Assembly: GCF_002210295.1 (NCBI RefSeq)
Contig: NZ_MWQH01000005.1
Span: 1 to 64,000 of the forward strand
Length of the DNA stretch: 64,000 nt
Direction of reading: 5' to 3'
Source of the DNA: Fibrobacter sp. UWB5
Lineage (GTDB): Bacteria > Fibrobacterota > Fibrobacteria > Fibrobacterales > Fibrobacteraceae
Part shown: positions 1 to 9,569 of the stretch, in pieces
Layout: the number at the start of each line of letters is the position of its first letter
Position numbering within the stretch: position 1 is the first letter of the stretch
Notes under the pieces: generated by a model
The model's database searches: none
Told to the model about the DNA's origin: nothing
What the model saw: only the letters and a program-made list of their open reading frames with translations
Translations under genes and position numbers: made by a program

Positions 1-55
1 AGCTTGAGGTGCTAGTGGGAGCGATCCCATGACAGTTCAAGTCTGTCCGACCGCA
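1..55 (+). tRNA. tRNA-Leu(GAG), 3' part only
   Basis: The window opens inside the anticodon arm. The loop TTGAGGT gives anticodon GAG and is closed by AGC/GCT. A long variable arm follows (TGGGA/TCCCA with a GCGA loop, 16-29), as in class II tRNAs. The T arm is GACAG/CTGTC around TTCAAGT (31-47). The acceptor 3' strand CGACCGC ends in discriminator A at 55. CCA is not encoded. The 5' half lies outside the window. Confidence 0.9.
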
Positions 56-60
56 GAAGA

Positions 61-88
61 AAGACTCAGTGAAAACTGAGTCTTTTTT
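61..88 (+). terminator. Rho-independent terminator of tRNA-Leu
   Basis: A perfect 10-bp stem AAGACTCAGT/ACTGAGTCTT with a GAAA tetraloop is followed by a run of T. It starts 6 nt after the tRNA end. Confidence 0.9.
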
Positions 89-191
89 CGTTTTATAATG
101 CAGCCAAAATGTTGAGCCGAACGATCTCTATACAAAAAGTCTTCCCAGCACATATGCACTAGGAAGACTCCGTTGGAGGTGTATGTAAGAA

Positions 192-2405
192 TTACTTGGA
201 GGTGTTCACCATGAACTTCTTGCTGCCGTTCACCTGCTTGAGCATGTACACGCCCTTGGCAAAGCCTGCGGCATTGAGAGCCTTGGAGGCAGCCATGCCA
301 GACAGGTCAACCGTACCGACCTTCACGCCGGTGAGGCTGAACACGTTGTAGGACTTTTCGATCTTGTTCTGGAGCTTGATCTGTGCAATAGAGGTCTTGC
401 CCGGATCAGCATCCTTGCCTGCAACAAACTCGATGTAGTCAATGTCCATCCAGTCACCGGTCACGGTGAAGCGGAGGATATGCTTACCAGCAGCAAGCTT
501 GACGTTTGCCTGAACGACGTTATAGTCATCGTAGTTTTCTTCACCGTCATTCTTGGGCACAGCGATTTCTTCGGTGATGTTTTCGCCGTCGATAGCGAGC
601 TGGAAACCAGAAGTTGCATTTGCTGAAGCCACGGAAGCGAACATGGTGTAATCACCAGCTTCGGCCACCTCTACAGTGTATTCAAGCCATTCGCCACTCT
701 GGTTGTAACCCACGACATAGCCATTGTTCTTCTTGTAGATGTCAACGCCAGTGCCTTCGCGATAGCTCTTGCCGCCATTGCTTTCGGCGCCATGGTCGTC
801 GGAATCGTTGTCAGCATAAGAATCGTTGCCAGTGCCATAGCCCGGTTCGTCGAAGTTTTCCATTTCGATCTTGCCCGGAATCGCCCAAGCCTTGCCGCCG
901 AACGGAGTCTGCGGTTCAGGTTCGCGCTTGGCACCCTGGAATTCCCATTCGAGAACACCCATGGTCGAATCCTTTCCGTTATTCTTGAACACGAAGAATA
1001 CCTGGTCGATAACGCCGGTGAGGCCCTTCATTTCGCAATCGTTGTCAACGAAGGTCTTGTTATTGGCGGTTTTTGCAAGTTCGCAAGTACCGGCCAACGT
1101 ACCGCTGGCGCTACCCGTATGGATTTCAATCTTGTTGCCATCACCTACGTTTGCAGCCTTGATACGGAGGTTCTGAGCACCGTTACCGAAGTCCACGCCA
1201 GAAACGCGGATCCAGGATTCGCTACGGCTTGTGAGCGGCAAAAGCACATGCACAACGGGCTTGCCCTGAGTCCAGTCCGTACGGCTACGGATGTTCATCT
1301 GCTTGGAACTGGTCGTTGCCTTGTAGGTCTTGTACGGGTCGAAGTTCTTGATCTGCTTCGGTCCTTCACGGGTGAAGGTGAGCTTGTTCATCTTGTCGCC
1401 ATTCCAGGTGAGTTCGTCGATGGAAACGCTTCTGTGGTTTTCGTAGTTCGGGTTTTCGGAACGCACGCCCGCCTGAGTCGTTGCAGCCGGGTGGTTGTCA
1501 GAGGTCACCAAGCGGCGGTCGTGATACACGGCATACCACTTGTCCTTGAACGGAGCGAAGCCCTGGTGGTTGTTACCACCTTCGCCATGAGCATCAGGCA
1601 CAGAGCCGATTCCCGGAATGACCGTGCCCACAAAGGTATACGGACCCCAAATATTGTTGGACATACCATAGTCAATCACCTGGCTACGGTTGTTGAAGCT
1701 CAAGTAATAGGTGCTACCCTTCTTATGCAGGTAAGGAGCTTCGAAAGAGTTCGGCAAAGAGACCTTCTTCAAGGAATTCTTGTCGAAAGTAATCTTGCCA
1801 TTGCTTTCGGTAAAGCTGATAATGTCGAAGTTGTTGCCGTAGGGACGGCTAGAGCTTTCGCCACCACCGAAAATCACGTAACCCTTGCCATCGTCATCAA
1901 TCAAGATGCCCGGGTCAAAGCAGTGCGCAATGCCGTCGCAACCACCGATAAGGCTGCCACCACCCGCAATTCTATTGACGCCATGGGATTCCTTGACCGG
2001 GTCGGTATAAGGACCATCGATAGCCGGAGCGGTAATCATGCCCACGCCGCTTGCGCCATCAGGGTAAACGATATAGACCTTACCATTCTTGACAGCAATG
2101 CCCGAAGCCCAAGTGTTGTTCGGATAGTTGCCGAATTCACGCTTGGAGCGGAAAATCATGCCGTGATCGGTCCAGTTTTTCATGTCTTCGGACGTAAAGG
2201 CATAAAGACCGACAATGTCGTAGTTCCAGTTCGTCTGGTTGTTGTAGTCATCGACGTCGGTCAAAATGTAGAAGGTATCACCATCGGAGGCGCAAGAAGG
2301 GTCCGCCAGATAGTGGTAAGATGAAATGGGGTTGTCGGCTAAGCCAAACACTGCAAAACCAGCCACAAGACAGGCGGATCTTTTCCACACCTTTTTGTAA
2401 TCCAT
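192..2405 (-). CDS. Secreted glycoside hydrolase family 43 protein with CBM6-like modules and secretion tail
   Basis: Predicted hemicellulase, probably an arabinofuranosidase or beta-xylosidase acting on arabinoxylan (activity inferred from family). A Lys-rich N-terminus and hydrophobic stretch (about 10-23) form a signal peptide. The five-bladed GH43 domain spans about 28-345; the three expected acidic residues are visible as D35 (LADPS), D164 (CFDPG) and E222 (FEAPY). A first beta-sandwich (about 370-490) and a second clear CBM6 (about 505-665, starting IEMENFD) follow. The last 70 residues carry a YNVFSLTG motif typical of C-terminal sorting tails in Fibrobacter. GGAG lies 6 nt before the ATG. 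It is a single-gene unit, divergent from tgt. Subfamily and substrate cannot be set by eye. Confidence 0.9.
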   Translation of the reverse strand: MDYKKVWKRSACLVAGFAVFGLADNPISSYHYLADPSCASDGDTFYILTDVDDYNNQTNWNYDIVGLYAFTSEDMKNWTDHGMIFRSKREFGNYPNNTWASGIAVKNGKVYIVYPDGASGVGMITAPAIDGPYTDPVKESHGVNRIAGGGSLIGGCDGIAHCFDPGILIDDDGKGYVIFGGGESSSRPYGNNFDIISFTESNGKITFDKNSLKKVSLPNSFEAPYLHKKGSTYYLSFNNRSQVIDYGMSNNIWGPYTFVGTVIPGIGSVPDAHGEGGNNHQGFAPFKDKWYAVYHDRRLVTSDNHPAATTQAGVRSENPNYENHRSVSIDELTWNGDKMNKLTFTREGPKQIKNFDPYKTYKATTSSKQMNIRSRTDWTQGKPVVHVLLPLTSRSESWIRVSGVDFGNGAQNLRIKAANVGDGNKIEIHTGSASGTLAGTCELAKTANNKTFVDNDCEMKGLTGVIDQVFFVFKNNGKDSTMGVLEWEFQGAKREPEPQTPFGGKAWAIPGKIEMENFDEPGYGTGNDSYADNDSDDHGAESNGGKSYREGTGVDIYKKNNGYVVGYNQSGEWLEYTVEVAEAGDYTMFASVASANATSGFQLAIDGENITEEIAVPKNDGEENYDDYNVVQANVKLAAGKHILRFTVTGDWMDIDYIEFVAGKDADPGKTSIAQIKLQNKIEKSYNVFSLTGVKVGTVDLSGMAASKALNAAGFAKGVYMLKQVNGSKKFMVNTSK

Positions 2406-2424
2406 ATATCACTCCATGCAAGGG

Positions 2425-2437
2425 CTACAACTTGTAG
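2425..2437. promoter_or_regulatory. Palindrome CTACAA-C-TTGTAG in the GH43 leader
   Basis: A perfect 6-bp inverted repeat with a 1-nt centre lies 20 bp upstream of the GH43 start. It could be an operator, but there is only one copy and no regulator gene nearby. Confidence 0.35.
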
Positions 2438-2548
2438 ACCCATCCAAAGTTAAAGTTACCCCTTTTTGACATCAAAAAACACATTTATATGGGGATTACT
2501 ATGGATAAATTGACAACGGGGCGGCGTAGCCGCAGTAGGCAGAACCTA

Positions 2549-3723
<1,175 letters not shown>

Positions 3724-3750
3724 CTTAAATGTGCAATATTTTAAATGAAA

Positions 3751-3778
3751 AAAACTCCGGTTAAACCGGAGTTTTTTT
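3751..3778. terminator. Bidirectional terminator between tgt and GH5 gene
   Basis: A stem AAACTCCGGT/ACCGGAGTTT with a 3-nt loop is flanked by A-run and T-run, so it can serve the convergent genes on both strands. Confidence 0.9.
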
Positions 3779-3782
3779 AAAG

Positions 3783-3811
3783 GTGACCCCCGCCTTCGCG
3801 GGGATGACAAT
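3783..3811. repeat. REP-like palindrome (CCCCGC...GCGGGG with GATGACA)
   Basis: GTGACCCCCGCC and its inverted partner GGGGATGACA form a GC-rich palindrome. Read on the other strand it aligns with 51689-51717 (TTGTCATGCCCGC...GCGGGCAT). Both look like members of a dispersed intergenic family. Confidence 0.55.
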
Positions 3812-3817
3812 TGAGGA

Positions 3818-6541
3818 TTAGCGGATGCTAATGCGGGCGGTCTGGGCAGCCTTCACGGTCTTGACACGGACCACGTAGTTACCGCGGTTCATGCCTTCGA
3901 GAGACACCTGGTGGTTACCGGCGGCGCTTTCGAGGCGGTTCATGACCATGTTACCCTGCATGTCGAACACCTGGATGCGGGCTGCAGCGGCGGTCGTCAC
4001 GTTGAGCGTAGAACCGTTCACGCTGAGCTTGAGCTGGCCAGCAGACTTGCGAGCCATGCGGACACCAACGCTTGCATCCACGCACTTGAAGTCGTCCACA
4101 AAGAGGAAGTTGATCGTCGGCTGGTATTCAATGTTCTTGTAGCCAATCACTTCCCAAGCGAACTTCTTGATGTTCTTCTTGTTCAAGTCAACCGGTTCGC
4201 CCCAGCTCGGCTGTGCGATATCATCCCAGCTGGCCACAACGGTCGTCCATTCGAGAGCATCTTCAAAGTTGATCTGGTGATAGGCGTAATCAGCCACCTG
4301 ACCATCCTGGACCTTGAAGGTATGAGCACTACCTCTGTAGCGGTAGCTCAAAGCCGAGCAAGCGCTCAGGTCAACACCCTTAGAGGTGTCAGCATGCGTA
4401 TTGAGACCGAGAGCGACAAACGGAGCTTCCTTATAAGTACCCTGGTTCCATTCGATTTCTGTCAAAGCAGCAAAGCCCTTAGTGCCGTTAGCGGCATCGG
4501 CTGTACCCGGGAACACCACGACATAGCCACCGAGGGTGTTGTCATAGACATTGGAAATCTTGGAAAGGCCACCCGGTTCCTTGTCGGTATAGGCATACCA
4601 GGTACCAGTCGTAGAGGCAACTTCATCACCGTCTTCAAAGTCATCGATAACCTTGATGTCGGTAATCACCGGAGCGACAGAAGAAGAAGAAACGGTCGGA
4701 GCAACGCTGGAGCTGGACTTGCCACCCGGAGCAACGCTAGAGCTGGACTTGCCACCCGGAGCAACGCTGGAGCTAGACTTGCCTCCCACAGAAGAAGAAG
4801 ACTTCGGAGTGTCACCGGCACCACCGCTCACAGCGGTGAAGCTGAGGCCATCGCACTTCACATCGTCGATGTAGAGATACGGATACTTGGGCTGGTTCAT
4901 ATCGTCCGGAACCTTTTCGAGGCCCTTGATTTCCCAAGAAAGACGAGTTGCGTGAGCCATGTTGATCGGCTTGGAACGAGAATCGTCACCCCAAGTTTCC
5001 TGCTTCAGCATGTCAGTCGTGATTTCGACTTCCTTCCAGCCTTCGGAGGCATCCTTGTTCACGCGGTGATAGTTGTAGTCAGTAACGTCGGTCGTTTCGA
5101 TTGCGAAGTTGTGGCTTGCACCCTTGTACTTGTACTTGATCGTAGAGCACTTGGAGAAGTCAGCATAAGCCTTCGGAGAATCCTTCTTTTCTTCCTTCAG
5201 GAGAGTGAGGAACATCTTGATGTACGGACCGTAATCGAGAGTACCCTTACCGATCTTCACGTCCTTAAGGGCGGCCATATACTTGGAAGTATTCTTGCTA
5301 TCGCCGCTGACCGGGTAAACAACCTGGTAGGTCGAGTTGCCAAAGTCGTCTTTAATCACGTCGTTAGAAATGGAGCTCTTACCGCCGTTTTCCTGGTCTT
5401 CGACAGCAGCCCATGCACCGCCAAGGTAGCCGTAACGGTTGCCATCTTCCATGTCATCGAGAATGGAAGTGGTAGCACCATTGGCAACGCCCGTAGAGAA
5501 TCCGCTTTCTTCTTCAGCAGAACCGTTCTGGAGGCCGCAATCCTTATAGGTTGCGCCACCGAGCTTGCTCTTCACGTACTTACCGGAGTTGGTGTAAGAG
5601 AAACCGTTTTCAAACACTGCAGAAGAGAATGCTGCAGAAGTTTCGTCCATAGCAGAAGCGTTCCAGTTCGTCCAGGACACGCCCTTCTGAGCCATCCATT
5701 CTACCCACTTGTTACTGGAGTTTTCATCCGGCTGGCCATCACCGTTAGCATTGACGGTACCCCATTCGGTAGCGAACACAGGCACGCCCTTACCCATAGC
5801 AGTTTCAGCAGCCTTGTTGTAACCGCCATCGCCCATATAGTGAGTTGCGGCATAGAAGTGGAGCGTGCAGCCATAGTTCTTGTCGGAGATGCCTGCGTTA
5901 GCGCAAGCATCCGGCTGGCTGGACCATCCCGGGCTACCCACGAGGATGAGGTTATCAGAATACTTACGAATTACCGGAATCACAGCGTCGGCATGAGACT
6001 TCACTGTACCCATATCACCAGTCGGTTCGTTCCAGATTTCAAAAATCACATTGTTATACTTACCGTATTCCTGAGCTGCATACTCAAAGAACTTGACAGC
6101 ATCATCGGTAAAACCGGTAGAACTTTCGATGTGCCAGTCGATAATCACATAAATGTCCTTATCGACAGCGGCGTTCACGACGTTCTTCAAAAGAGCCTTC
6201 TGGAAGCCTTCGCCACCCGTCGTGTAAGAACGGCCCGAGCTGTTAAACTTTTCGTCAGCAGCACCAAGAGCAAAACGAACCACTTCGACGCCCATGTCAT
6301 CGACCAAGCGGTTGATACCCTTTTCAGAGTAGAAGTCGGTAGAATAGGTGTTGCCCGAGCTCCAGAAAAGGCTCATGCCCTTGACCTGGACAGCCTTGTT
6401 GGCATATTCGGGACAAGAACCCGAAAGTTTGCCACCATTGGCCTTAAGTTCGCCGTAAGTGCTAACAGGGCCGACCCTGCTTGCCGTGATTGCCATGGCG
6501 GACACCGCAGCCATAGACATAATCGCAAGAATCTTTTTCAT
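3818..6541 (-). CDS. Secreted GH5 endoglucanase, multi-domain, with Ser-rich linker and C-terminal sorting domain
   Basis: Predicted cellulase of glycoside hydrolase family 5. A signal peptide occupies 1-19. The GH5 barrel spans about 25-330, with catalytic acid/base E172 (WNEP) and nucleophile E259 (ATEWG), plus HFY at 228-230. Two related carbohydrate-binding-like beta domains (each starting DDxEDGxxx and ending YIDDVKC or VDDFKC) flank a linker of three GGKSSSSVAP units. The final 75 residues (QVFDMQGNMV...VSLEGMNRGNYVVRV) resemble a type IX-style sorting domain, common in Fibrobacter. A possible promoter TTGTTC-17-TATGTG and AAAGG lie before the ATG. Exact binding-module family not assigned. 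Confidence 0.93.
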   Translation of the reverse strand: MKKILAIMSMAAVSAMAITASRVGPVSTYGELKANGGKLSGSCPEYANKAVQVKGMSLFWSSGNTYSTDFYSEKGINRLVDDMGVEVVRFALGAADEKFNSSGRSYTTGGEGFQKALLKNVVNAAVDKDIYVIIDWHIESSTGFTDDAVKFFEYAAQEYGKYNNVIFEIWNEPTGDMGTVKSHADAVIPVIRKYSDNLILVGSPGWSSQPDACANAGISDKNYGCTLHFYAATHYMGDGGYNKAAETAMGKGVPVFATEWGTVNANGDGQPDENSSNKWVEWMAQKGVSWTNWNASAMDETSAAFSSAVFENGFSYTNSGKYVKSKLGGATYKDCGLQNGSAEEESGFSTGVANGATTSILDDMEDGNRYGYLGGAWAAVEDQENGGKSSISNDVIKDDFGNSTYQVVYPVSGDSKNTSKYMAALKDVKIGKGTLDYGPYIKMFLTLLKEEKKDSPKAYADFSKCSTIKYKYKGASHNFAIETTDVTDYNYHRVNKDASEGWKEVEITTDMLKQETWGDDSRSKPINMAHATRLSWEIKGLEKVPDDMNQPKYPYLYIDDVKCDGLSFTAVSGGAGDTPKSSSSVGGKSSSSVAPGGKSSSSVAPGGKSSSSVAPTVSSSSVAPVITDIKVIDDFEDGDEVASTTGTWYAYTDKEPGGLSKISNVYDNTLGGYVVVFPGTADAANGTKGFAALTEIEWNQGTYKEAPFVALGLNTHADTSKGVDLSACSALSYRYRGSAHTFKVQDGQVADYAYHQINFEDALEWTTVVASWDDIAQPSWGEPVDLNKKNIKKFAWEVIGYKNIEYQPTINFLFVDDFKCVDASVGVRMARKSAGQLKLSVNGSTLNVTTAAAARIQVFDMQGNMVMNRLESAAGNHQVSLEGMNRGNYVVRVKTVKAAQTARISIR
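4701..4790 (-). repeat. Three tandem 30-bp repeats in the GH5 linker
   Basis: Units at 4701-4730, 4731-4760 and 4761-4790 each encode the decapeptide GGKSSSSVAP. The first two are nearly identical; the third has diverged. Copy number is likely to vary between strains by slippage. Confidence 0.9.
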
Positions 6542-6683
6542 TCTAGACCTTTTGGTTTATGTTAAAAACCAATCCCTTATTAATCCCACATAAAAAATAG
6601 TAATGAGAAGAACAATTTCCTTGTAATATTTTTTTATAGTTTTTTTGAGCCCAATAGCCATCGCGTTTCTAAACATCTTTTTA

Positions 6684-6717
6684 CAAAAAGAAAGCCCAAC
6701 CCGAAGGCCGGACTTTC
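6684..6717 (-). terminator. Terminator of the SDR gene
   Basis: On the minus strand a 12-bp stem GAAAGTCCGGCC/GGTTGGGCTTTC, with wobble pairs and a TTCG tetraloop, is followed by five T. It lies 35 nt after the SDR stop. Confidence 0.85.
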
Positions 6718-6752
6718 TCCATTGTAAAATTTCAAACACCTCGATTTTACAA

Positions 6753-7487
6753 TTACTCCACAGACTTGCCCTTTTCAACAGCGTCGGCAAGGGACATGCC
6801 AGTAAATTCCTGAGCGCTGAACCAACGGCCACTCTTCTTGTCGTCGAGCAAGACAGACACCATGGAACCCGGAATCACGCTTTCGGGGGCGTTAGGAGCG
6901 TTGGGGCCACCGAGATCGGTGCGCAACCAACCCGGATCCATGACGTTCATCATGACATCGGTACCATTCAGCTTGCAGGCAAAGTCCTTGACAAATTTTG
7001 TCAGAGCAGCCTTGGCGCAGGCGTAACCCATGAGTTCGGGTTCGTTGGCGATGCCACTAGTGGTAAGCTGCATACGGCCAAAGCCTCGCTTGATCATGCC
7101 CGGCAAAAAGTGGTAGGCAATCTTGATTGGAGCCAAGAAGTTCACCGCCATGGCCTGGTGGAAGTCTTCCATGGTATTGGTGAGGTAATCGGTAAAGTAA
7201 TGGCTCATGAGGCCGGCGTTGTTGAACACGATATCGACCTGCACGCCCCAGGAATCGATTTCGGCGAGAGCGGCATCGATTTCGCATGCATGTTCGAGGT
7301 TGCAACCCACAGCGCGAACTTCGACACCGTACTTCTTGATTTCGTTCATTACCGGTTCAGCATGGGACTTGTCACGGCCCTGCAGAATAATATTTGCGCC
7401 GAGTTTTGCCATTTCGATGGCGGTAAGGCGGCCCACTCCGCGGCAGCCGCCGGTAATCAAGGTCCATTTGCCCTTTACGTCAATCAT
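6753..7487 (-). CDS. Short-chain dehydrogenase/reductase (SDR)
   Basis: A classical SDR of 244 residues. It has the NAD(P)-binding TGGCRGVG motif (12-19), the structural NNAG, the catalytic Ser in TTSG, and Tyr/Lys in YACAK. The substrate is not indicated. The start is supported by AAAGGATG 5 nt upstream. A small inverted repeat GAGGGT/ACCCTC sits in the leader (about 7510-7527). Monocistronic, with its own terminator, upstream of and unrelated to the GH5 gene. It could act on sugars, lipids or quinones. Confidence 0.9.
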   Translation of the reverse strand: MIDVKGKWTLITGGCRGVGRLTAIEMAKLGANIILQGRDKSHAEPVMNEIKKYGVEVRAVGCNLEHACEIDAALAEIDSWGVQVDIVFNNAGLMSHYFTDYLTNTMEDFHQAMAVNFLAPIKIAYHFLPGMIKRGFGRMQLTTSGIANEPELMGYACAKAALTKFVKDFACKLNGTDVMMNVMDPGWLRTDLGGPNAPNAPESVIPGSMVSVLLDDKKSGRWFSAQEFTGMSLADAVEKGKSVE

Positions 7488-7734
7488 AAGTCATCCTTTG
7501 GTTGTTTGCGAGGGTTACCCCACCCTCTCGGTTTATGGATATAAAGATAGACTCCATCGATACAAAAAGCACCGATTTTTTCAAGAAATCTGTATACAAG
7601 AGTAAATAATCCCGATTGCAAGTGTAATACAAACGCATTTTTATTGTGCCACACAGATTCGAATTCGCTAACGCAAATTCAGAGTCATGCAGAGAAATGC
7701 TAAATTTGTCCCAAAAATTTAAAGGATGTGAAAA

Positions 7735-9387
7735 ATGAAAAGCTCTAGAGACAACTGGGGTTCGAAGCTGGGCGTGATTCTCGCGGTCGCGGGTTCCGCC
7801 GTCGGACTTGGCAACTTTTTGCGTTTCCCGGTGCAGGCAGCCACAAACGGTGGCGGCGCATTCATTATCCCTTACCTCATCGCCTTCTTGCTTTTGGGCA
7901 TTCCGCTTTCTTGGATGGAATGGACGCTTGGCCGCGCAGCCGGTAACAAGCACCACGGTACTGCCCCGGGCGGATTCCACTATATTCTGAACAAGAAGCC
8001 CTGGGCCAAGCACCTCGGTTCGCTCGGGCTCCTGCCCCCGCTGTTCATCAGCTTCTACTATATCTTTATCCAGTCTTGGATTCTCGCGTTTACCTACTAC
8101 TCTGCCACAGGCAAACTGATGGAAGTGGTCGCCGGCGGTTACGAGCCCATGAAGGAATTCTTCGGCAACTACATCATGCTGAACACCAAGATTGGCCCGA
8201 TTCCTGCAGCCATTCTCTTCTTCTTGATTACGTTCGCCTGCAACATGGGACTCCTGTCGTTCGGCGTGCGCAAGGGCATCGAACGCGTGAACAAGATTAC
8301 CATGCCGATTCTTTTGATCATGGGCATTATCCTCGTGGTGCGCGTGCTTACCATTAGCGATATCGGTAAGGGCCTCGCCTTCGTGTGGAACCCGAACCTT
8401 TCCGAAATTCTGAACCCCGCCGTTTGGCTTGCCGCTTCGGGCCAGGTATTCTTTACCATGAGCCTCGGTATGGGCATTGTTTTCTGCTACGCCAGCTACC
8501 TGAAGCCCAAGGAAGACCTGGTGCTTTCGTCTTTGACCGCAGGCGCCACCAACGGCTTTGCCGAAATTATCCTCGGCGGAACGATTGTGATTCCGATGGC
8601 CGTGCTCATTGCCGGCAACAACATCGAAGAATGTGCAAAACTCGGCACCTTCGGCCTCGGTTTCCAGACTATGCCGTTCGTGTTCGGCCAGCTGCCCTTT
8701 GGCGGATTCTTCCAGACGCTGTGGTTTGCGATGCTCTTTATCGCGGGCGTCACTAGCGCCATTTCGATTATCCAGCCGCTGATCAGTTTTTGCGAAGACG
8801 ACCTGAAGTTTAGCCGCAAGGGCTCCATTACCGCCACCGGTACAGTGACCTTCTTGGGAGGCCTTGTGGGTATTTTCGGCCTTGCCGCAGGCGCGGTCGA
8901 CGAGCTCGACTTCTGGGGTGGAAGCTTCTTGCTGGTGGTTCTCGGCACAATCCAGGCATTCATCTTCTCGTTCGTGCTCGGTCGCCGCAAGTCCGACGTG
9001 ATTGGCGAAGACGGCAAGCCGGAATGCGAAGCTTTCGCCTTGATGAACGACGGTGCCGCCTTGAAACTCCCCCGATTCTTTAGGCCGATCATTATGTACG
9101 TGTGCCCGATTTACCTGGCAGTCGTGCTGGTCGCCTGGATGATTCACGACGGCATGGGCGTGCTCCTGTTGAGCAACGTTCCCGCCGCTGCCAAGGTGAC
9201 TTTCCTCGGCAGCGAATTCTCGCAAATTGGCTTTACCTGGGGCGTTCGCGGATTCCTGCTCGCCCTCGTGGTGCTTTTGAACATTGCCATCTACTACGCC
9301 TGGAAGGTGAACGGTCCGGCCAGAAAGACCACCATTCTCCACAAGCAGAACATGAGTATCGGTGATTCCGACAACGAGGAGGCATAA
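7735..9387 (+). CDS. Sodium-dependent symporter of the NSS (SNF) family
   Basis: An inner-membrane Na+-coupled amino-acid importer of 550 residues with about 12 membrane segments. The N-terminal GSAVGLGNFLRFP motif (unwound TM1, substrate and Na+ site) and the NGGGAF following it are diagnostic of the family, as is GMGIVFCYASY. AAAGGATG lies 7 nt before the ATG. The very next gene, with a strong ribosome site inside this one's end, encodes a 33-residue membrane peptide. That pairing is typical of MetP-type methionine/alanine NSS importers, so an amino-acid substrate of that kind is inferred. Confidence 0.93.
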   Translation: MKSSRDNWGSKLGVILAVAGSAVGLGNFLRFPVQAATNGGGAFIIPYLIAFLLLGIPLSWMEWTLGRAAGNKHHGTAPGGFHYILNKKPWAKHLGSLGLLPPLFISFYYIFIQSWILAFTYYSATGKLMEVVAGGYEPMKEFFGNYIMLNTKIGPIPAAILFFLITFACNMGLLSFGVRKGIERVNKITMPILLIMGIILVVRVLTISDIGKGLAFVWNPNLSEILNPAVWLAASGQVFFTMSLGMGIVFCYASYLKPKEDLVLSSLTAGATNGFAEIILGGTIVIPMAVLIAGNNIEECAKLGTFGLGFQTMPFVFGQLPFGGFFQTLWFAMLFIAGVTSAISIIQPLISFCEDDLKFSRKGSITATGTVTFLGGLVGIFGLAAGAVDELDFWGGSFLLVVLGTIQAFIFSFVLGRRKSDVIGEDGKPECEAFALMNDGAALKLPRFFRPIIMYVCPIYLAVVLVAWMIHDGMGVLLLSNVPAAAKVTFLGSEFSQIGFTWGVRGFLLALVVLLNIAIYYAWKVNGPARKTTILHKQNMSIGDSDNEEA

Positions 9388-9388
9388 C

Positions 9389-9490
9389 ATGGAATTTTCT
9401 ACGAGCGGCCTGATTTTTATGACCCTTTCGTGGGCAGGCATTATCGGAATGTGCACCTTCTGTTTTTACAAGGTGTTCAAGAAGAAATAA
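9389..9490 (+). CDS. Small accessory subunit of the NSS symporter (MetS-like)
   Basis: A 33-residue peptide, MEFSTSGLIFMT... ending YKVFKKK: a single transmembrane helix with a lysine-rich cytosolic tail. It starts 1 nt after the symporter stop, and GAGGAGG (9376-9382) lies inside the symporter's 3' end, 6 nt before this ATG, so translation is coupled. Known MetS-type subunits of NSS importers have the same size, topology and position. Too short for automatic callers with a 60-residue limit. Confidence 0.8.
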   Translation: MEFSTSGLIFMTLSWAGIIGMCTFCFYKVFKKK

Positions 9491-9566
9491 GTTGGTAGAA
9501 CTTAGAGAATATTCTAAGATCTAAATTCTAGCTTCAAAGTTCTAAGATCTAAGTTCTAACTGAGGA
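9491..9566. repeat. Intergenic repeat, copy 2, with TTCTAAGATCTAA inverted and direct repeats
   Basis: It begins with the 16-mer GTTGGTAGAACTTAGA shared with 2549-2564. It continues with TCTAAGATCTAA twice and TTAG-N8-CTAA. It fills the whole gap between the NSS pair and the next gene. Confidence 0.6.
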
Positions 9567-9569
9567 ATC

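Noticed and set aside
3911-6565. Long open frames opposite real genes (for example 792-2324, 3911-6565, 10653-12194, 13943-15676, 45788-48283, 58680-60230)
   Set aside because: They are antisense shadows of recognisable proteins on the other strand, have low-complexity or His/Arg/Val-rich translations, and match no family.
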